Positions 33,443 through 42,039 of a stretch of 64,000 nucleotides of DNA are shown one piece after another; position 1 is the first letter of the stretch; each line of letters opens with the position of its first letter. A model generated the notes under the pieces. It searched no databases, had not been told where the DNA came from, and saw only the letters and a list, made by a program, of their open reading frames with translations. Both the position numbers and the translations under genes were made by a program. Location: positions 124,001-188,000 of the forward strand of contig JAFRRT010000033.1 of the NCBI GenBank assembly GCA_017427945.1. The letters are read 5' to 3'. The DNA is from Muribaculaceae bacterium. GTDB lineage: Bacteria; Bacteroidota; Bacteroidia; Bacteroidales; Muribaculaceae.

Positions 33443-35401
33443 TCATTGATGAGGCAACAGGCGGTTCTCGTTCATGCGGGACATATACTGCTGTATAACA
33501 GCCTTGAGGAACTGTTCCATTTCCTGTTGCTCAGGTAATTGGCCCACGAGGTTCTCCTTTAATAATTGATCGGTCTTGAAGCGATAGACGGCGGTTGTCT
33601 TCTCCCCGTCGAATTGGAGCATCAGGTCTCCTTTGACCAGCTGATAGATGCCGGCATTGTAGCTGAAGGCCCACGTCTGGACTGGTGAGGCCGAAATCAG
33701 GTCATCGCCGAAGGCCAGATAGGGCTTATCATATCCCAAAAGATGCAGCAAAGTGGGCGTGATGTCGGTCTGCTGGGCGATGACATCATGGCGTACATCA
33801 GGAGCAATACTGCCATCAGGAGCAAAAAAGATGATGGGGATGGAATAAAGGCCTAAATCGGTCTTGTAAACATCATGGGAATTCTGGTTGGTGTGGTCGG
33901 CCACAAGCACGAAAACGGTGTTTTTGTACCACGGCTGGCGGCTGGCGCGCTCGAAGAAACGGCGCAGCGCCATGTCGGTGTAACGCACGCATTTGTGGAT
34001 AGGTTGGCCGCCCTCGTCCTTGAGCGAGTCACGGTACTGCTCGGGCACATCGTAGGGGTGATGGGACGAGGCCGTGAATATAGTAGCCAGGAAAGGCTGG
34101 CGCATCTCATCGATATTGTCGAGTGTGAACTGCAGGAAAGGCTCGTCCCAAATCGCCCACTTGCCGTCCCAATCGTCCATACCGCCATACTTGGAAGACT
34201 TGCAATACTCGTCAAGGCCGAAGTAATGCTGGTAGCCGATGCTGTGGGCATAGGCGCTGAAGCCCATCGTGATGTTGTGTCCGCCATGGAAAAATGCGCT
34301 GCTGTAACCCTCTCGTCCCAATATCGACGAAATACCGTCCACATCGTTGAGCGAAGCTGGTGTGAGGAAAAACGGCTCGACCATCATGGGCAGTCCCGAC
34401 AGAATCGAGGGCATGGCATCCATGCTGATTCGCCCGTTGGCATAACTGTACTCAAAGGTCAAAGATTTAGCTACCAAGCTGTCCACAAAAGGCATATACC
34501 CTTTGTAGTTACCCCCCTCAAGAGTCGGATTCAATGAGCCGATATACTCTTTGCCCATGCTCTCTACAATGAGAATGACCACATTCTTGCTAGGATGGCT
34601 CATGGCGTCCACCATGGGATGGGCATGCACAGGACTGTAGGTAGCCTCCATCTGTTCCTGCGTCATGTAGTCGGGCGTGACAAAGACTTTCTTGCCGATG
34701 CTGCGAATCATCGAAAACGGCGTATTGAGCACTACCGATGCCTCAACAGGACGGTTGACAAACTCGTTAGCGTTACTGATGGTCATGGGACGCGTGCCGG
34801 CAGTGACACTGCCACGGATGCCCACTATTGCTAACGGTATCATCACCAATAAAGCGACAGCCTGGGAAATATAATATTGAAAGCCAAAACGATAGACATC
34901 CAAACGGGGCTTGGTATAACAACGCCACAAGATGGCAACAAGAGCGATAAACGCCAGCACCAGGTACCAATGACGGATGAATTCTGTCAAGAAAATGGAC
35001 GGAAGGTTACCCTCGTTGGCAAATTCGCTGAACACCGACACTGTTGAGCGACGGCCCGTGTATTGAAAATAGACAGCATCCATCAGATTCATCGCCAAGG
35101 CCACAGCATTGGTAACGACAAAAAGCCACTTCAACGCCTTGTGAAAACCAGGTCGCTCCTTGAGATGGAACGGCAAAAGCATCAACACCAAATAGAGACT
35201 ATTGACATAGAGCAGCGCAGACGTGTCAAACACCAACGACCCGTGCAACATGCTCTTGAACAACGGCCAAGACATGTAAGGAGCGAAGGTCGACCAGTTC
35301 TCAGCAAAGAACGCTACCCGTGACAACATCCACACAAGATAGGCCACCAGTATATTCAGCAGTGCAGCCCCAATATTGCTATGGATCAATCTTTTATACA
35401 T
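33443..35401 (-). CDS. LtaS-like sulfatase-fold phosphoglycerol/phosphoethanolamine transferase
   Basis: A 652-residue protein: five N-terminal transmembrane helices (to about residue 195), then a large periplasmic sulfatase-fold domain. Metal-site motifs are present: NVVILIVESMGKEYIG, the putative nucleophile region NGRISMDAMPSILSGLP, FFHGGHNITMGF, and VFVLVADHTNQN. The family moves phosphoglycerol or similar head groups from lipids onto envelope polymers or glycans. Bacteroidales have no lipoteichoic acid, so the acceptor is unknown. The start codon overlaps the stop of the GH3 gene by 8 bases, implying coupled translation. Confidence 0.85.
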   Translation of the reverse strand: MYKRLIHSNIGAALLNILVAYLVWMLSRVAFFAENWSTFAPYMSWPLFKSMLHGSLVFDTSALLYVNSLYLVLMLLPFHLKERPGFHKALKWLFVVTNAVALAMNLMDAVYFQYTGRRSTVSVFSEFANEGNLPSIFLTEFIRHWYLVLAFIALVAILWRCYTKPRLDVYRFGFQYYISQAVALLVMIPLAIVGIRGSVTAGTRPMTISNANEFVNRPVEASVVLNTPFSMIRSIGKKVFVTPDYMTQEQMEATYSPVHAHPMVDAMSHPSKNVVILIVESMGKEYIGSLNPTLEGGNYKGYMPFVDSLVAKSLTFEYSYANGRISMDAMPSILSGLPMMVEPFFLTPASLNDVDGISSILGREGYSSAFFHGGHNITMGFSAYAHSIGYQHYFGLDEYCKSSKYGGMDDWDGKWAIWDEPFLQFTLDNIDEMRQPFLATIFTASSHHPYDVPEQYRDSLKDEGGQPIHKCVRYTDMALRRFFERASRQPWYKNTVFVLVADHTNQNSHDVYKTDLGLYSIPIIFFAPDGSIAPDVRHDVIAQQTDITPTLLHLLGYDKPYLAFGDDLISASPVQTWAFSYNAGIYQLVKGDLMLQFDGEKTTAVYRFKTDQLLKENLVGQLPEQQEMEQFLKAVIQQYMSRMNENRLLPHQ

Positions 35402-36929
35402 GATTATTCCCTGACGGAGATATCATAGCAAGCATCTGGTCTATGACGGTGCGATTGTTGTTCAAGCGGGGCACCTTGCGCTGGCCACCCAATTTGCCAG
35501 TCGAGGCAAGCCACCGGTCAAACAGACCAGAAGGTGCAATTACAAGTGACGGTGCAACCAGGAAGATATCACCCGAGCGTTTAGCGTCATAGTCACTGTT
35601 CACTTCGCGCAGATGCTGGTCGAGCAGCTGCATGAATCTTTGCACGTCGGCAGGTTTGCGGGCAAATTCAATGAGCCACTGGTGATGGCCGCTTTGGCCA
35701 CTGATGGAATAGACTGGGGCTGCAGTGTAGTTGAGCACTTCGGCACCCGTCTCTTGAGATGCCATGGCAATGGCATGGTCGGCATTATGCACCATCAATT
35801 CCTCGCCGAATGCATTAATAAAGCTGCGGGTGCGGCCCGCAATGGTGATTTTCACGGGGTTAAGTTGCTCAATGGTCACCGTGTCACCCAAACGATAACG
35901 CCACAGGCCGTTGGCGGCAGTGATAATAAGCTCGTAAGTGCGACCCGCCTCGATTTCCCAAACGGGATAGACCTCGGGCGTCTCGCTGTTGATCTCCTCG
36001 ACAGGCAGGAACTCGTAGAACACACCCGCATCAAGCAGTAAGAGCATAGCCTCGCTGTCCCAGTCGCTCTGCACGGCAAAGAAGCCTTCACTCGCATTAT
36101 AGGTATCCAGGAAGTGCATTTTGGTCATGTCACAGATTTCCTCATACTGTTGACGGTAAGGCCCAAAAGCGATGCCGCCATGGAAGAACACCTCCAAATT
36201 GGGCCATACCTCATGGATGCACAACTTGCCGGTCTTGTCAAGCACCTGCTTGAGAACTGTGAGGAACCATGACGGAACACCGCTCAGGTTGGTCACGTTT
36301 TGCCCAATGCTCTCCTCAACCAATAAGGGCAATTTCTCAGTCCAGTCTTCCATGAGCGCCACACGCAGATTGGGGATGCGCATCAAGTTAGCAAGCGGAT
36401 TCATGTTCTCGATGAGGTTAGCACTCAGATCCCCCACCCTCACCCCACGCGGCAACTTCAGGTTGTTGGCGAAACTGCCGCCCAAGATGAAAGCCTTGCC
36501 CGAAAAGATACGGCTTTCTGGGTTCAAGTTCAGATAATGTGACACCACATCACTGCTTCCCTGATAGTGGTTCCATGTGAAGGACTCGCGTGTCACGGGG
36601 ATATACTTGCTGCGGCCGTCGCTTGTGCCCGACGATTGGGCGAAGTTCATGCACCGACCGGGCCACAGCTCGTCCTTGGCACCATTGACCATGCGCATAA
36701 TCTGGGGGCGAAGGTCCTCATAGGAATATAAGGGCAATGTCGAGGCAAATTGACGATAGGTCCTGATGGACGAGAAGTCATATTTGCGCCCAATACGTGT
36801 CAGTGACGCCTTTTCTATGAGCCGCACCAACTCACCCTGCTGAACAGCGTCGGCATGGTCAATATAGCGCGCATGTTCTTGCATGCGCCCCATGAAATGG
36901 CTGCGGAACAATGGTGTGAAGTTTATCAT
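35394..36929 (-). CDS. GH3-family (auxin-responsive-promoter-like) acyl-adenylating enzyme
   Basis: A 511-residue member of the GH3 branch of the ANL superfamily. The ATP-binding motif NFAQSSGTSDGRSKYIPVT is near residue 97, FLDTYNASEGFFAVQ near 275 and the hinge region NGLWRYRLGDTV near 345. Plant GH3 enzymes conjugate amino acids to carboxylates; bacterial substrates are largely unknown. It forms a two-gene unit with the LtaS-like gene, whose ATG lies inside its last codons, so the two products may act on the same envelope or lipid substrate. That link is inference. Confidence 0.85.
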   Translation of the reverse strand: MINFTPLFRSHFMGRMQEHARYIDHADAVQQGELVRLIEKASLTRIGRKYDFSSIRTYRQFASTLPLYSYEDLRPQIMRMVNGAKDELWPGRCMNFAQSSGTSDGRSKYIPVTRESFTWNHYQGSSDVVSHYLNLNPESRIFSGKAFILGGSFANNLKLPRGVRVGDLSANLIENMNPLANLMRIPNLRVALMEDWTEKLPLLVEESIGQNVTNLSGVPSWFLTVLKQVLDKTGKLCIHEVWPNLEVFFHGGIAFGPYRQQYEEICDMTKMHFLDTYNASEGFFAVQSDWDSEAMLLLLDAGVFYEFLPVEEINSETPEVYPVWEIEAGRTYELIITAANGLWRYRLGDTVTIEQLNPVKITIAGRTRSFINAFGEELMVHNADHAIAMASQETGAEVLNYTAAPVYSISGQSGHHQWLIEFARKPADVQRFMQLLDQHLREVNSDYDAKRSGDIFLVAPSLVIAPSGLFDRWLASTGKLGGQRKVPRLNNNRTVIDQMLAMISPSGNNHV

Positions 36930-36934
36930 AAGCG

Positions 36935-36942
36935 CAAAAATA
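36935..36942 (-). promoter_or_regulatory. -7 box TATTTTTG for the GH3/LtaS-like operon
   Basis: CAAAAATA on the plus strand, starting only 6 bases upstream of the start codon at 36929, so this transcript would also be almost leaderless if the box is used. Confidence 0.5.
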
Positions 36943-37150
36943 CAAATAAACCTCGAAACGTGAGAAACAAGTAACTAAAAATCGTAGAAAAGAGCCTGTT
37001 CATCTATAATTATTACCTCCTCGCCCACACCTTCAGTCATTACATGCCCTATGTTGCCTTGATGGCATAAAATATGCAGTTTAATGGGCAAGTTAGTCGA
37101 TTATTTATGAATATTTGTCTAAAATATTTGCAGCTATTCACCAATATCGC

Positions 37151-37158
37151 TAATTTTG
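37151..37158 (+). promoter_or_regulatory. -7 box TAATTTTG for the 216-residue secreted protein gene
   Basis: Consensus box about 40 bases before the start at 37198. The 190 bases before it hold no frame or structure of note. Confidence 0.65.
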
Positions 37159-37197
37159 GGGCAACAAACATACATTAACGTTTAAAAGCTTACAACT

Positions 37198-37848
37198 ATG
37201 AAACGGTTTATTTTAACAATGGTGGCAATGATCACTCTCGGAACCGCCGCCAACGCGATCAGTTACAAGTCGGCGCGCAACGAGGCCTTCTTCCTAACTG
37301 ACAAGATGGCCTACGAACTGGGACTGAGTGACGACCAGTACAACGCCGTGTTTGAAATTAACATGGACTACATCATGTGCATCAGCGTATATGATGACCT
37401 GTTTGGAACCTATTGGACGAGGCGAAACAACGAGTTAAGGTATGTGCTCACTCCTGCTCAGTACAACCTCTATATTACGTTGGAGTACTTCTATCGCCCC
37501 ATCTCGTGGAACAACAAGAAGTTTGTTTTCACTATCTACAATCGCTATCCCAAGGACCGCTTCTATCGTGCAGCTCCTCCCGGATATCAGGTTTACAAGG
37601 GCTCTAACCGCTACTTCGACCACAGTGCTTACAACGGACGCGCCTTTGGCGCTCCCGACAGCAAGTCGCAGCCCAAGCCCGGCGGTTCGGTAAGCAAGAG
37701 CCAGCCTGGAAGCAATAGCCATCCCAGCGTAAGAGAACCTGGCGTAATTCAGCCCGGCGGCAATAAACAACCCGGCGGACCCATGACCAAGAAACAGGCC
37801 GTCAACGCCGGCAAGCAGCGCATGAATGACGTCAATCGCCGCCACTAA
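37198..37848 (+). CDS. Secreted protein of unknown function, 216 residues
   Basis: Family not recognised. A signal peptide (MKRFILTMVAMITLGTAANA) is followed by an all-helical-looking core (LTDKMAYELGLSDDQYNAVF, residues about 32-110) with many Tyr and Asn residues, and from about 145 a low-complexity tail of Gln, Pro, Gly, Ser and Lys (SQPKPGGSVSKSQPGSNSHP). The LTDKMAYEL...LTPAQYNLY pattern recalls small periplasmic Spy/CpxP-like or Bacteroides DUF proteins with LTxxQ motifs, but this is only a resemblance. It is a single-gene unit with its own promoter and terminator. Confidence 0.6.
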   Translation: MKRFILTMVAMITLGTAANAISYKSARNEAFFLTDKMAYELGLSDDQYNAVFEINMDYIMCISVYDDLFGTYWTRRNNELRYVLTPAQYNLYITLEYFYRPISWNNKKFVFTIYNRYPKDRFYRAAPPGYQVYKGSNRYFDHSAYNGRAFGAPDSKSQPKPGGSVSKSQPGSNSHPSVREPGVIQPGGNKQPGGPMTKKQAVNAGKQRMNDVNRRH

Positions 37849-37884
37849 TATCAAGGCGTGACCGACGTCACAGAGATAGAACAA

Positions 37885-37928
37885 GTCAGGAGGAACCTGC
37901 CACAAGGCGTTCCTCCTGACCTGTTTTT
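37885..37928 (+). terminator. Strong intrinsic terminator
   Basis: GTCAGGAGGAAC and GTTCCTCCTGAC form a perfect 12-base stem, with further pairing inside (GCC/GGC), followed by CTGTTTTT. Confidence 0.88.
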
Positions 37929-37946
37929 GGTATGTTATCTACACGA

Positions 37947-38558
37947 TTACTTTTTGAGCTCAAAGCCCACCATCACGTCCTCGTAGTTGTCGAGAAGCGT
38001 TGATACCGCCTTGATGGCAGAACTGTCACTGAAACGGCCCGCCAGCGACAGCAGCTTCAAAAACTTGTCGGCCTCAAAAGTGAGATGAAGTTTTTTCTTG
38101 CCATCACGCCTGAGGTTGGCGTTCAATGGCACACCATGCCACTTGAAAGAGATTTTCTGTTGGCTCGGGTTGTAGTTGTAAGTTCCTTTCATGCTCGCCC
38201 CGAACATCTTGATGCTGCATGTGCCGTCCTCATTGAAGGAAAACTCAGGACGTGCTTTGTCAAGCCCGATTTTCTTGAAGGCATTCTTCAGTTTCTTCTT
38301 CAGCTTACTTTTGGCAATGGGCTTAGCAACACCCGCAAGCAGGTTCTTGCCACTCACGCCCACACTGGGACAGTTATACTTCCACTCTCCTTTGATGGTC
38401 GAATTAATCTGCCATGTTTCATGAGCAATGTCAGCATCGGTTATGGTAAACACTTCATCGGGATTCAAATCCCTGCCATGTCCCGTTGTGGCATTACGGC
38501 TCGATGAACAAGACGCCAATAGCAGCGCAACAAATAAAAAAGACAGTATCCGTTTCAT
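37947..38558 (-). CDS. DUF4923-family lipoprotein
   Basis: A 203-residue protein starting at the ATG of MKRILSFLFVALLLASCSSS (lipobox LLASC, Cys17). An upstream in-frame start would lie 5' of the transcript start implied by the -7 box at 38578. The mature part has a GEWKYNCPSVGVSGKNLLAG segment, a basic KSKLKKKLKNAFKK stretch and C-terminal strands (FSFNEDGTCSIKMFG, GTYNYNPSQQKISFKWHGVP), the pattern of DUF4923. The function is unknown; it should be an outer- or inner-membrane lipoprotein facing the periplasm. Confidence 0.75.
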   Translation of the reverse strand: MKRILSFLFVALLLASCSSSRNATTGHGRDLNPDEVFTITDADIAHETWQINSTIKGEWKYNCPSVGVSGKNLLAGVAKPIAKSKLKKKLKNAFKKIGLDKARPEFSFNEDGTCSIKMFGASMKGTYNYNPSQQKISFKWHGVPLNANLRRDGKKKLHLTFEADKFLKLLSLAGRFSDSSAIKAVSTLLDNYEDVMVGFELKK

Positions 38559-38577
38559 AGTTTCCTTGTTTTTGGGG

Positions 38578-38585
38578 CAAAGATA
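38578..38585 (-). promoter_or_regulatory. -7 box TATCTTTG for the DUF4923 gene
   Basis: CAAAGATA on the plus strand, about 20 bases upstream of the start at 38558. Confidence 0.7.
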
Positions 38586-38639
38586 AGGAAAAACTACAAA
38601 AATACGCACCGAATAGCCCTCAAAATGAAAAAAACATAT

Positions 38640-38647
38640 TAATTTTG
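38640..38647 (+). promoter_or_regulatory. -7 box TAATTTTG for the glycosyltransferase gene
   Basis: Consensus box about 80 bases before the start at 38729; divergent from the DUF4923 promoter. Confidence 0.65.
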
Positions 38648-38728
38648 CAGTTTGTCAGTATCATGAGAATACTGGCGATGAACAGTAACAACATAATAAA
38701 CGACGTTAATCATTAATACAGATAAATC

Positions 38729-39871
38729 ATGGTAGTAGGTTACGGAGGCCGAAAAATCGTCATGACGAATAGCGATACATCCTATTACGGACGTATCCTC
38801 ATCAGAGCACTTTCGACCAATTATCCCAACAACTATTATATCATCTATTCGCCCAAAAACATCGAGAGTAACAAGCGATTAACTGCTTTGTTCAACGATG
38901 CAGCCGTCCGTGTGAAATTTCCGCGCAACTATATCCACAATAAAATCAGATGGTATCGGAACAACGGTATTGTCAGGTCGGCCAAAGCCCATGGTGTGAA
39001 TACTTTCCACGGCATCGATGACGGTATCGCATCTGGCTTTATGGGAAGCAACTTCCCCACGGTATTCACCATGACCGACCCCTTATTTAAGACATCAGGA
39101 TGGGCGGACCGTATGCTCATGCAACGCCGTGCACGCAAAGCCTGCAAAATCGCCAAACGAGTGATTGCCTTGAATGAAACAGACCGCCAACTTATCATCG
39201 ATCATTATCATGTGAACCCTGATAACGTCGAGGTTGTTTATCCTTGCTTCTTCGATGGCTGTGATGAGTCAGTGCCCGAAAATATGCATGAAATCCTGAG
39301 ATCAAAGTACCATCTTCCTGAACGTTTTGTGCTCTATAAGGGACGACTGAGCAACGACGACAACCTTAAGGAGGCAATGCAGCTGATCCATGAACTGCGC
39401 AACCGCAAGATTTCGGTGGTCCTGCTGGGTTACCGCACCCCCTATTTTGATAAGGTTATCAAGGAACAGGCTCATGACCTGCACATCTTCCACCGCTTCA
39501 AACAGGTTGATAAGATTCACCATGCCGACCTCACTGCCGTGGTCAAGATGGCTCAAGCCGTCATTATCCCTAATACCGAACGTATCAGAGACAACTACAA
39601 GCTCATCAATGCCCAACGCAGCGGCGGTCTGGTTATCTGCAAGGATTCACCTCGCGCCCGTGAGTACGGAGGCGACGGTGCCATCTACTATGATAATTTT
39701 ATGGACGGTGCCGATAAACTAAGCGATGTACTCGAAGATGCCGAAAAGAAAGAGGCCTTACTGAAAGCCGCAAGAGCGAACAGCGAGAGATTCACAAGCA
39801 AGATTCTTGCAGATCATATGATCCACATCTATCGCTCGGTTCTCACCCACCGACGGCTATATCAGAAGTAA
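38729..39871 (+). CDS. GT-B glycosyltransferase (family 4-like)
   Basis: A 380-residue protein with a two-Rossmann GT-B layout. The N-terminal half has FHGIDDGIASGFM and FPTVFTMTDPLF; the C-terminal half has the GT4 pattern FVLYKGRLSNDDNLKEAMQL, a KISVVLLGYRTPYFD strand, VVKMAQAVIIPNTERIRDNY and a closing AREYGGDGAIYYDN motif. It probably transfers a sugar from a nucleotide sugar onto a lipid or surface glycan in the cytoplasm; donor and acceptor are unknown. It is a single gene, not in a visible polysaccharide cluster. Confidence 0.8.
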   Translation: MVVGYGGRKIVMTNSDTSYYGRILIRALSTNYPNNYYIIYSPKNIESNKRLTALFNDAAVRVKFPRNYIHNKIRWYRNNGIVRSAKAHGVNTFHGIDDGIASGFMGSNFPTVFTMTDPLFKTSGWADRMLMQRRARKACKIAKRVIALNETDRQLIIDHYHVNPDNVEVVYPCFFDGCDESVPENMHEILRSKYHLPERFVLYKGRLSNDDNLKEAMQLIHELRNRKISVVLLGYRTPYFDKVIKEQAHDLHIFHRFKQVDKIHHADLTAVVKMAQAVIIPNTERIRDNYKLINAQRSGGLVICKDSPRAREYGGDGAIYYDNFMDGADKLSDVLEDAEKKEALLKAARANSERFTSKILADHMIHIYRSVLTHRRLYQK

Positions 39872-39907
39872 AAAAGCATCAAGACATCTGGGAAAACCTA
39901 TTCATCC

Positions 39908-39936
39908 AAGACGCCTTCTCCAAGGCGTCTTATCTT
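39908..39936. terminator. Terminator between the glycosyltransferase gene and nadK
   Basis: AAGACGCCTT and AAGGCGTCTT pair perfectly around CTCC and are followed on the plus strand by ATCTTTT. It overlaps the last bases of nadK, so it serves the plus-strand gene. Confidence 0.75.
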
Positions 39937-40793
39937 TTGTCCGTACCCCAAAGCAGCTTCTGCCTCAGTGTATTGGCAAAATTGTTGCTCTGCCGTTGCA
40001 CGACACGGGCACAATATGGTGCACGGCATATGGTCAACGATGACCCTGCAGGACACAGCGTCACTTCTCCATCGATACTCACCTCATAGTACTCAGCCCG
40101 GGAAAAAGTGCGCACCACCACTTCACTGTCATCTCTCACGACAAGCGGACGCATGGTCAACGAATGAGGAGAGATAGGAGACAATACAAGGCATGACGTG
40201 GTCGGTTCAAGAATTGGCCCCCCGACACTCATGTTATATGCAGTGGAACCGGTTGGTGTGCTTACGATAAGTCCATCACCACGATAGGTGGTAAGTTCAC
40301 ACCCTTGCAACCTGGTTTCCATATCGAGCATTGATGACGTCTCATGACGCAGGATAGCCACCTCGTTCAGCGCCCACGGATGGGAGATGTCCACTGCATC
40401 ACACTGCACCTGCAACATGGTACGCTCCTCGATGCGGTAATTGCCTGCCAGCACATCATCGATTATATCATTACTCTCATCAAGATTTCCTGCAGTCAGG
40501 TATCCCAAGTGACCCAAGTTGATTCCCAATATGGGTAGTCCGTGGGGCGAAACCCACATGACGGTAGTTAAGAACGTACCATCTCCACCCAGCGATAATG
40601 CCATATCGACATCAGGGATATCTGAAGCCACAAATGACTGAAAATTCACTTCAATGCCACTTCTCAGATAGCGCAGAAAATCCTGCTCAACAGCAACTTC
40701 CAGCCCGTGGGCATGCAAAGAGTCCAGCAATGACGCCACTCGCTTGACATCGCCTTTCTGATAGGTGTTTCCGAAGATGACTATTCGTTTCAT
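39930..40793 (-). CDS. nadK: NAD kinase
   Basis: A 287-residue enzyme that phosphorylates NAD to NADP. The GGDGTFL catalytic motif (LSLGGDGTFLTTVMW, about residue 70), the LGINLGHLGYLTAGN loop and GDGLIVSTPTGSTAYNMSVGGP (about residue 173) are all present. It is the last gene of the DUF3098-uppP-truB-queA-glycosyltransferase-nadK operon, 27 bases after the preceding gene. Confidence 0.97.
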   Translation of the reverse strand: MKRIVIFGNTYQKGDVKRVASLLDSLHAHGLEVAVEQDFLRYLRSGIEVNFQSFVASDIPDVDMALSLGGDGTFLTTVMWVSPHGLPILGINLGHLGYLTAGNLDESNDIIDDVLAGNYRIEERTMLQVQCDAVDISHPWALNEVAILRHETSSMLDMETRLQGCELTTYRGDGLIVSTPTGSTAYNMSVGGPILEPTTSCLVLSPISPHSLTMRPLVVRDDSEVVVRTFSRAEYYEVSIDGEVTLCPAGSSLTICRAPYCARVVQRQSNNFANTLRQKLLWGTDKR

Positions 40794-40820
40794 TGCGGTA
40801 AGTATTTGAAATCATTGATG

Positions 40821-41978
40821 TTATTCCGGAATAACATCATGGATATCCTCGTCAGGAGGAGCAATGTCCACAACTGGTTCTTTATGGAGCAACGTCCGAT
40901 ACAAATCAGTCATTTTCTTATAAAATGTCGGGTAATCAAGGCTTTCCTCAAAGTCACGTTTGGCCTGTTCTCCCATTTTTGTACGCAGTGCCGGGTCATT
41001 AAGCAGCAGGTTGATGGCATCGGCAAGCCCACGCTCATCGCCAGAGGGAACAAGCACACCATTCACTCCGTCATGGACATATTCAGGCTGTGCCCCGTTG
41101 TTGCTGCAGATGTGCGCTTTGCCAGCCATCATGTATTCCAGATTGGAGATACCCAATGCTTCAGGCTTCACTGAGGGCAGAATACCGAAATCGGCCTGCC
41201 GCAGATACTCCAGAATGTTATCCCTGAACCCCAACAACGACACATTGTGAACCAGTCCGTTGGCAACAATTTCGCCCTTGATGCGGGCCTTGTATTTGGG
41301 CTGTCCCTCTCCAATGATGACGAGATGGTATTTGCTCTTGTCAACATGAGCCAGTGCCCCAATCAGCACATCAAGACCCTTTTCTTCCGCCAGCTTGCCA
41401 TGGTACATAATAAGTGCCTGATGATTGTCTATGCCCAATTGCTGACGCAGGTCGGGGACTAATGTACCCAACTTGCTGTCGCACACGCTGTCGCGCAAAA
41501 CCACCATGCGTTCCGAATAAGATTTCTTTGCTTTCCCTGCAAAGGCGTCGCGAGCCATCTCGGAGGAGAACACAAAACAGTCAATTGATTTGTACAACTT
41601 GGTGTACATATAATTACGCTTTGGCTGATATACGCCATGCACGCTCACCACTACACGCGTGTCGTGGTTCTCGCTAATGCGGCGTGCCATCACCGCCATG
41701 AAAGCATCCTTGAAGCTATGGACATGAATGATGTTTTGCCCCTTGCGCAACAAGCGGGCAAAACGCACCGGACTGTCAATGTCAGTCACTCCCTTCAGCG
41801 GCAGGATAGAAACAGGAATCTCAAGACGGCGGAACTGTTTAAGCACGTTAGGGTGCTTGCGGCATACCACCTCGGCATAAAACTCAGGGTCGTGTCTCAA
41901 CAATGACACCAAGTCATAAGCATACTGTTCGGCACCCGTCCAGCGCTTATTGGAAACTATATGGAAAACGTTAATCAT
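40821..41978 (-). CDS. GT-B glycosyltransferase (family 4-like)
   Basis: A 385-residue protein starting at MINVFHIVSNKRWTGAEQYA; the 34 codons further upstream have no family similarity. The GAEQYAYDL loop and the C-terminal donor site (LIMYHGKLAEEKGLDVLIGA, YHLVIIGEGQPKYK, FGILPSVKPEALGISNLEYM with the EALG...E motif) are typical of GT4 retaining transferases. The acceptor is unknown. It follows queA after 61 bases. Confidence 0.85.
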   Translation of the reverse strand: MINVFHIVSNKRWTGAEQYAYDLVSLLRHDPEFYAEVVCRKHPNVLKQFRRLEIPVSILPLKGVTDIDSPVRFARLLRKGQNIIHVHSFKDAFMAVMARRISENHDTRVVVSVHGVYQPKRNYMYTKLYKSIDCFVFSSEMARDAFAGKAKKSYSERMVVLRDSVCDSKLGTLVPDLRQQLGIDNHQALIMYHGKLAEEKGLDVLIGALAHVDKSKYHLVIIGEGQPKYKARIKGEIVANGLVHNVSLLGFRDNILEYLRQADFGILPSVKPEALGISNLEYMMAGKAHICSNNGAQPEYVHDGVNGVLVPSGDERGLADAINLLLNDPALRTKMGEQAKRDFEESLDYPTFYKKMTDLYRTLLHKEPVVDIAPPDEDIHDVIPE

Positions 41979-42039
41979 TTTTCCTTTGTGCCACCCTTGC
42001 CGTGACACACCGCTATAGATAAATGAGTAATTCTTTTTA

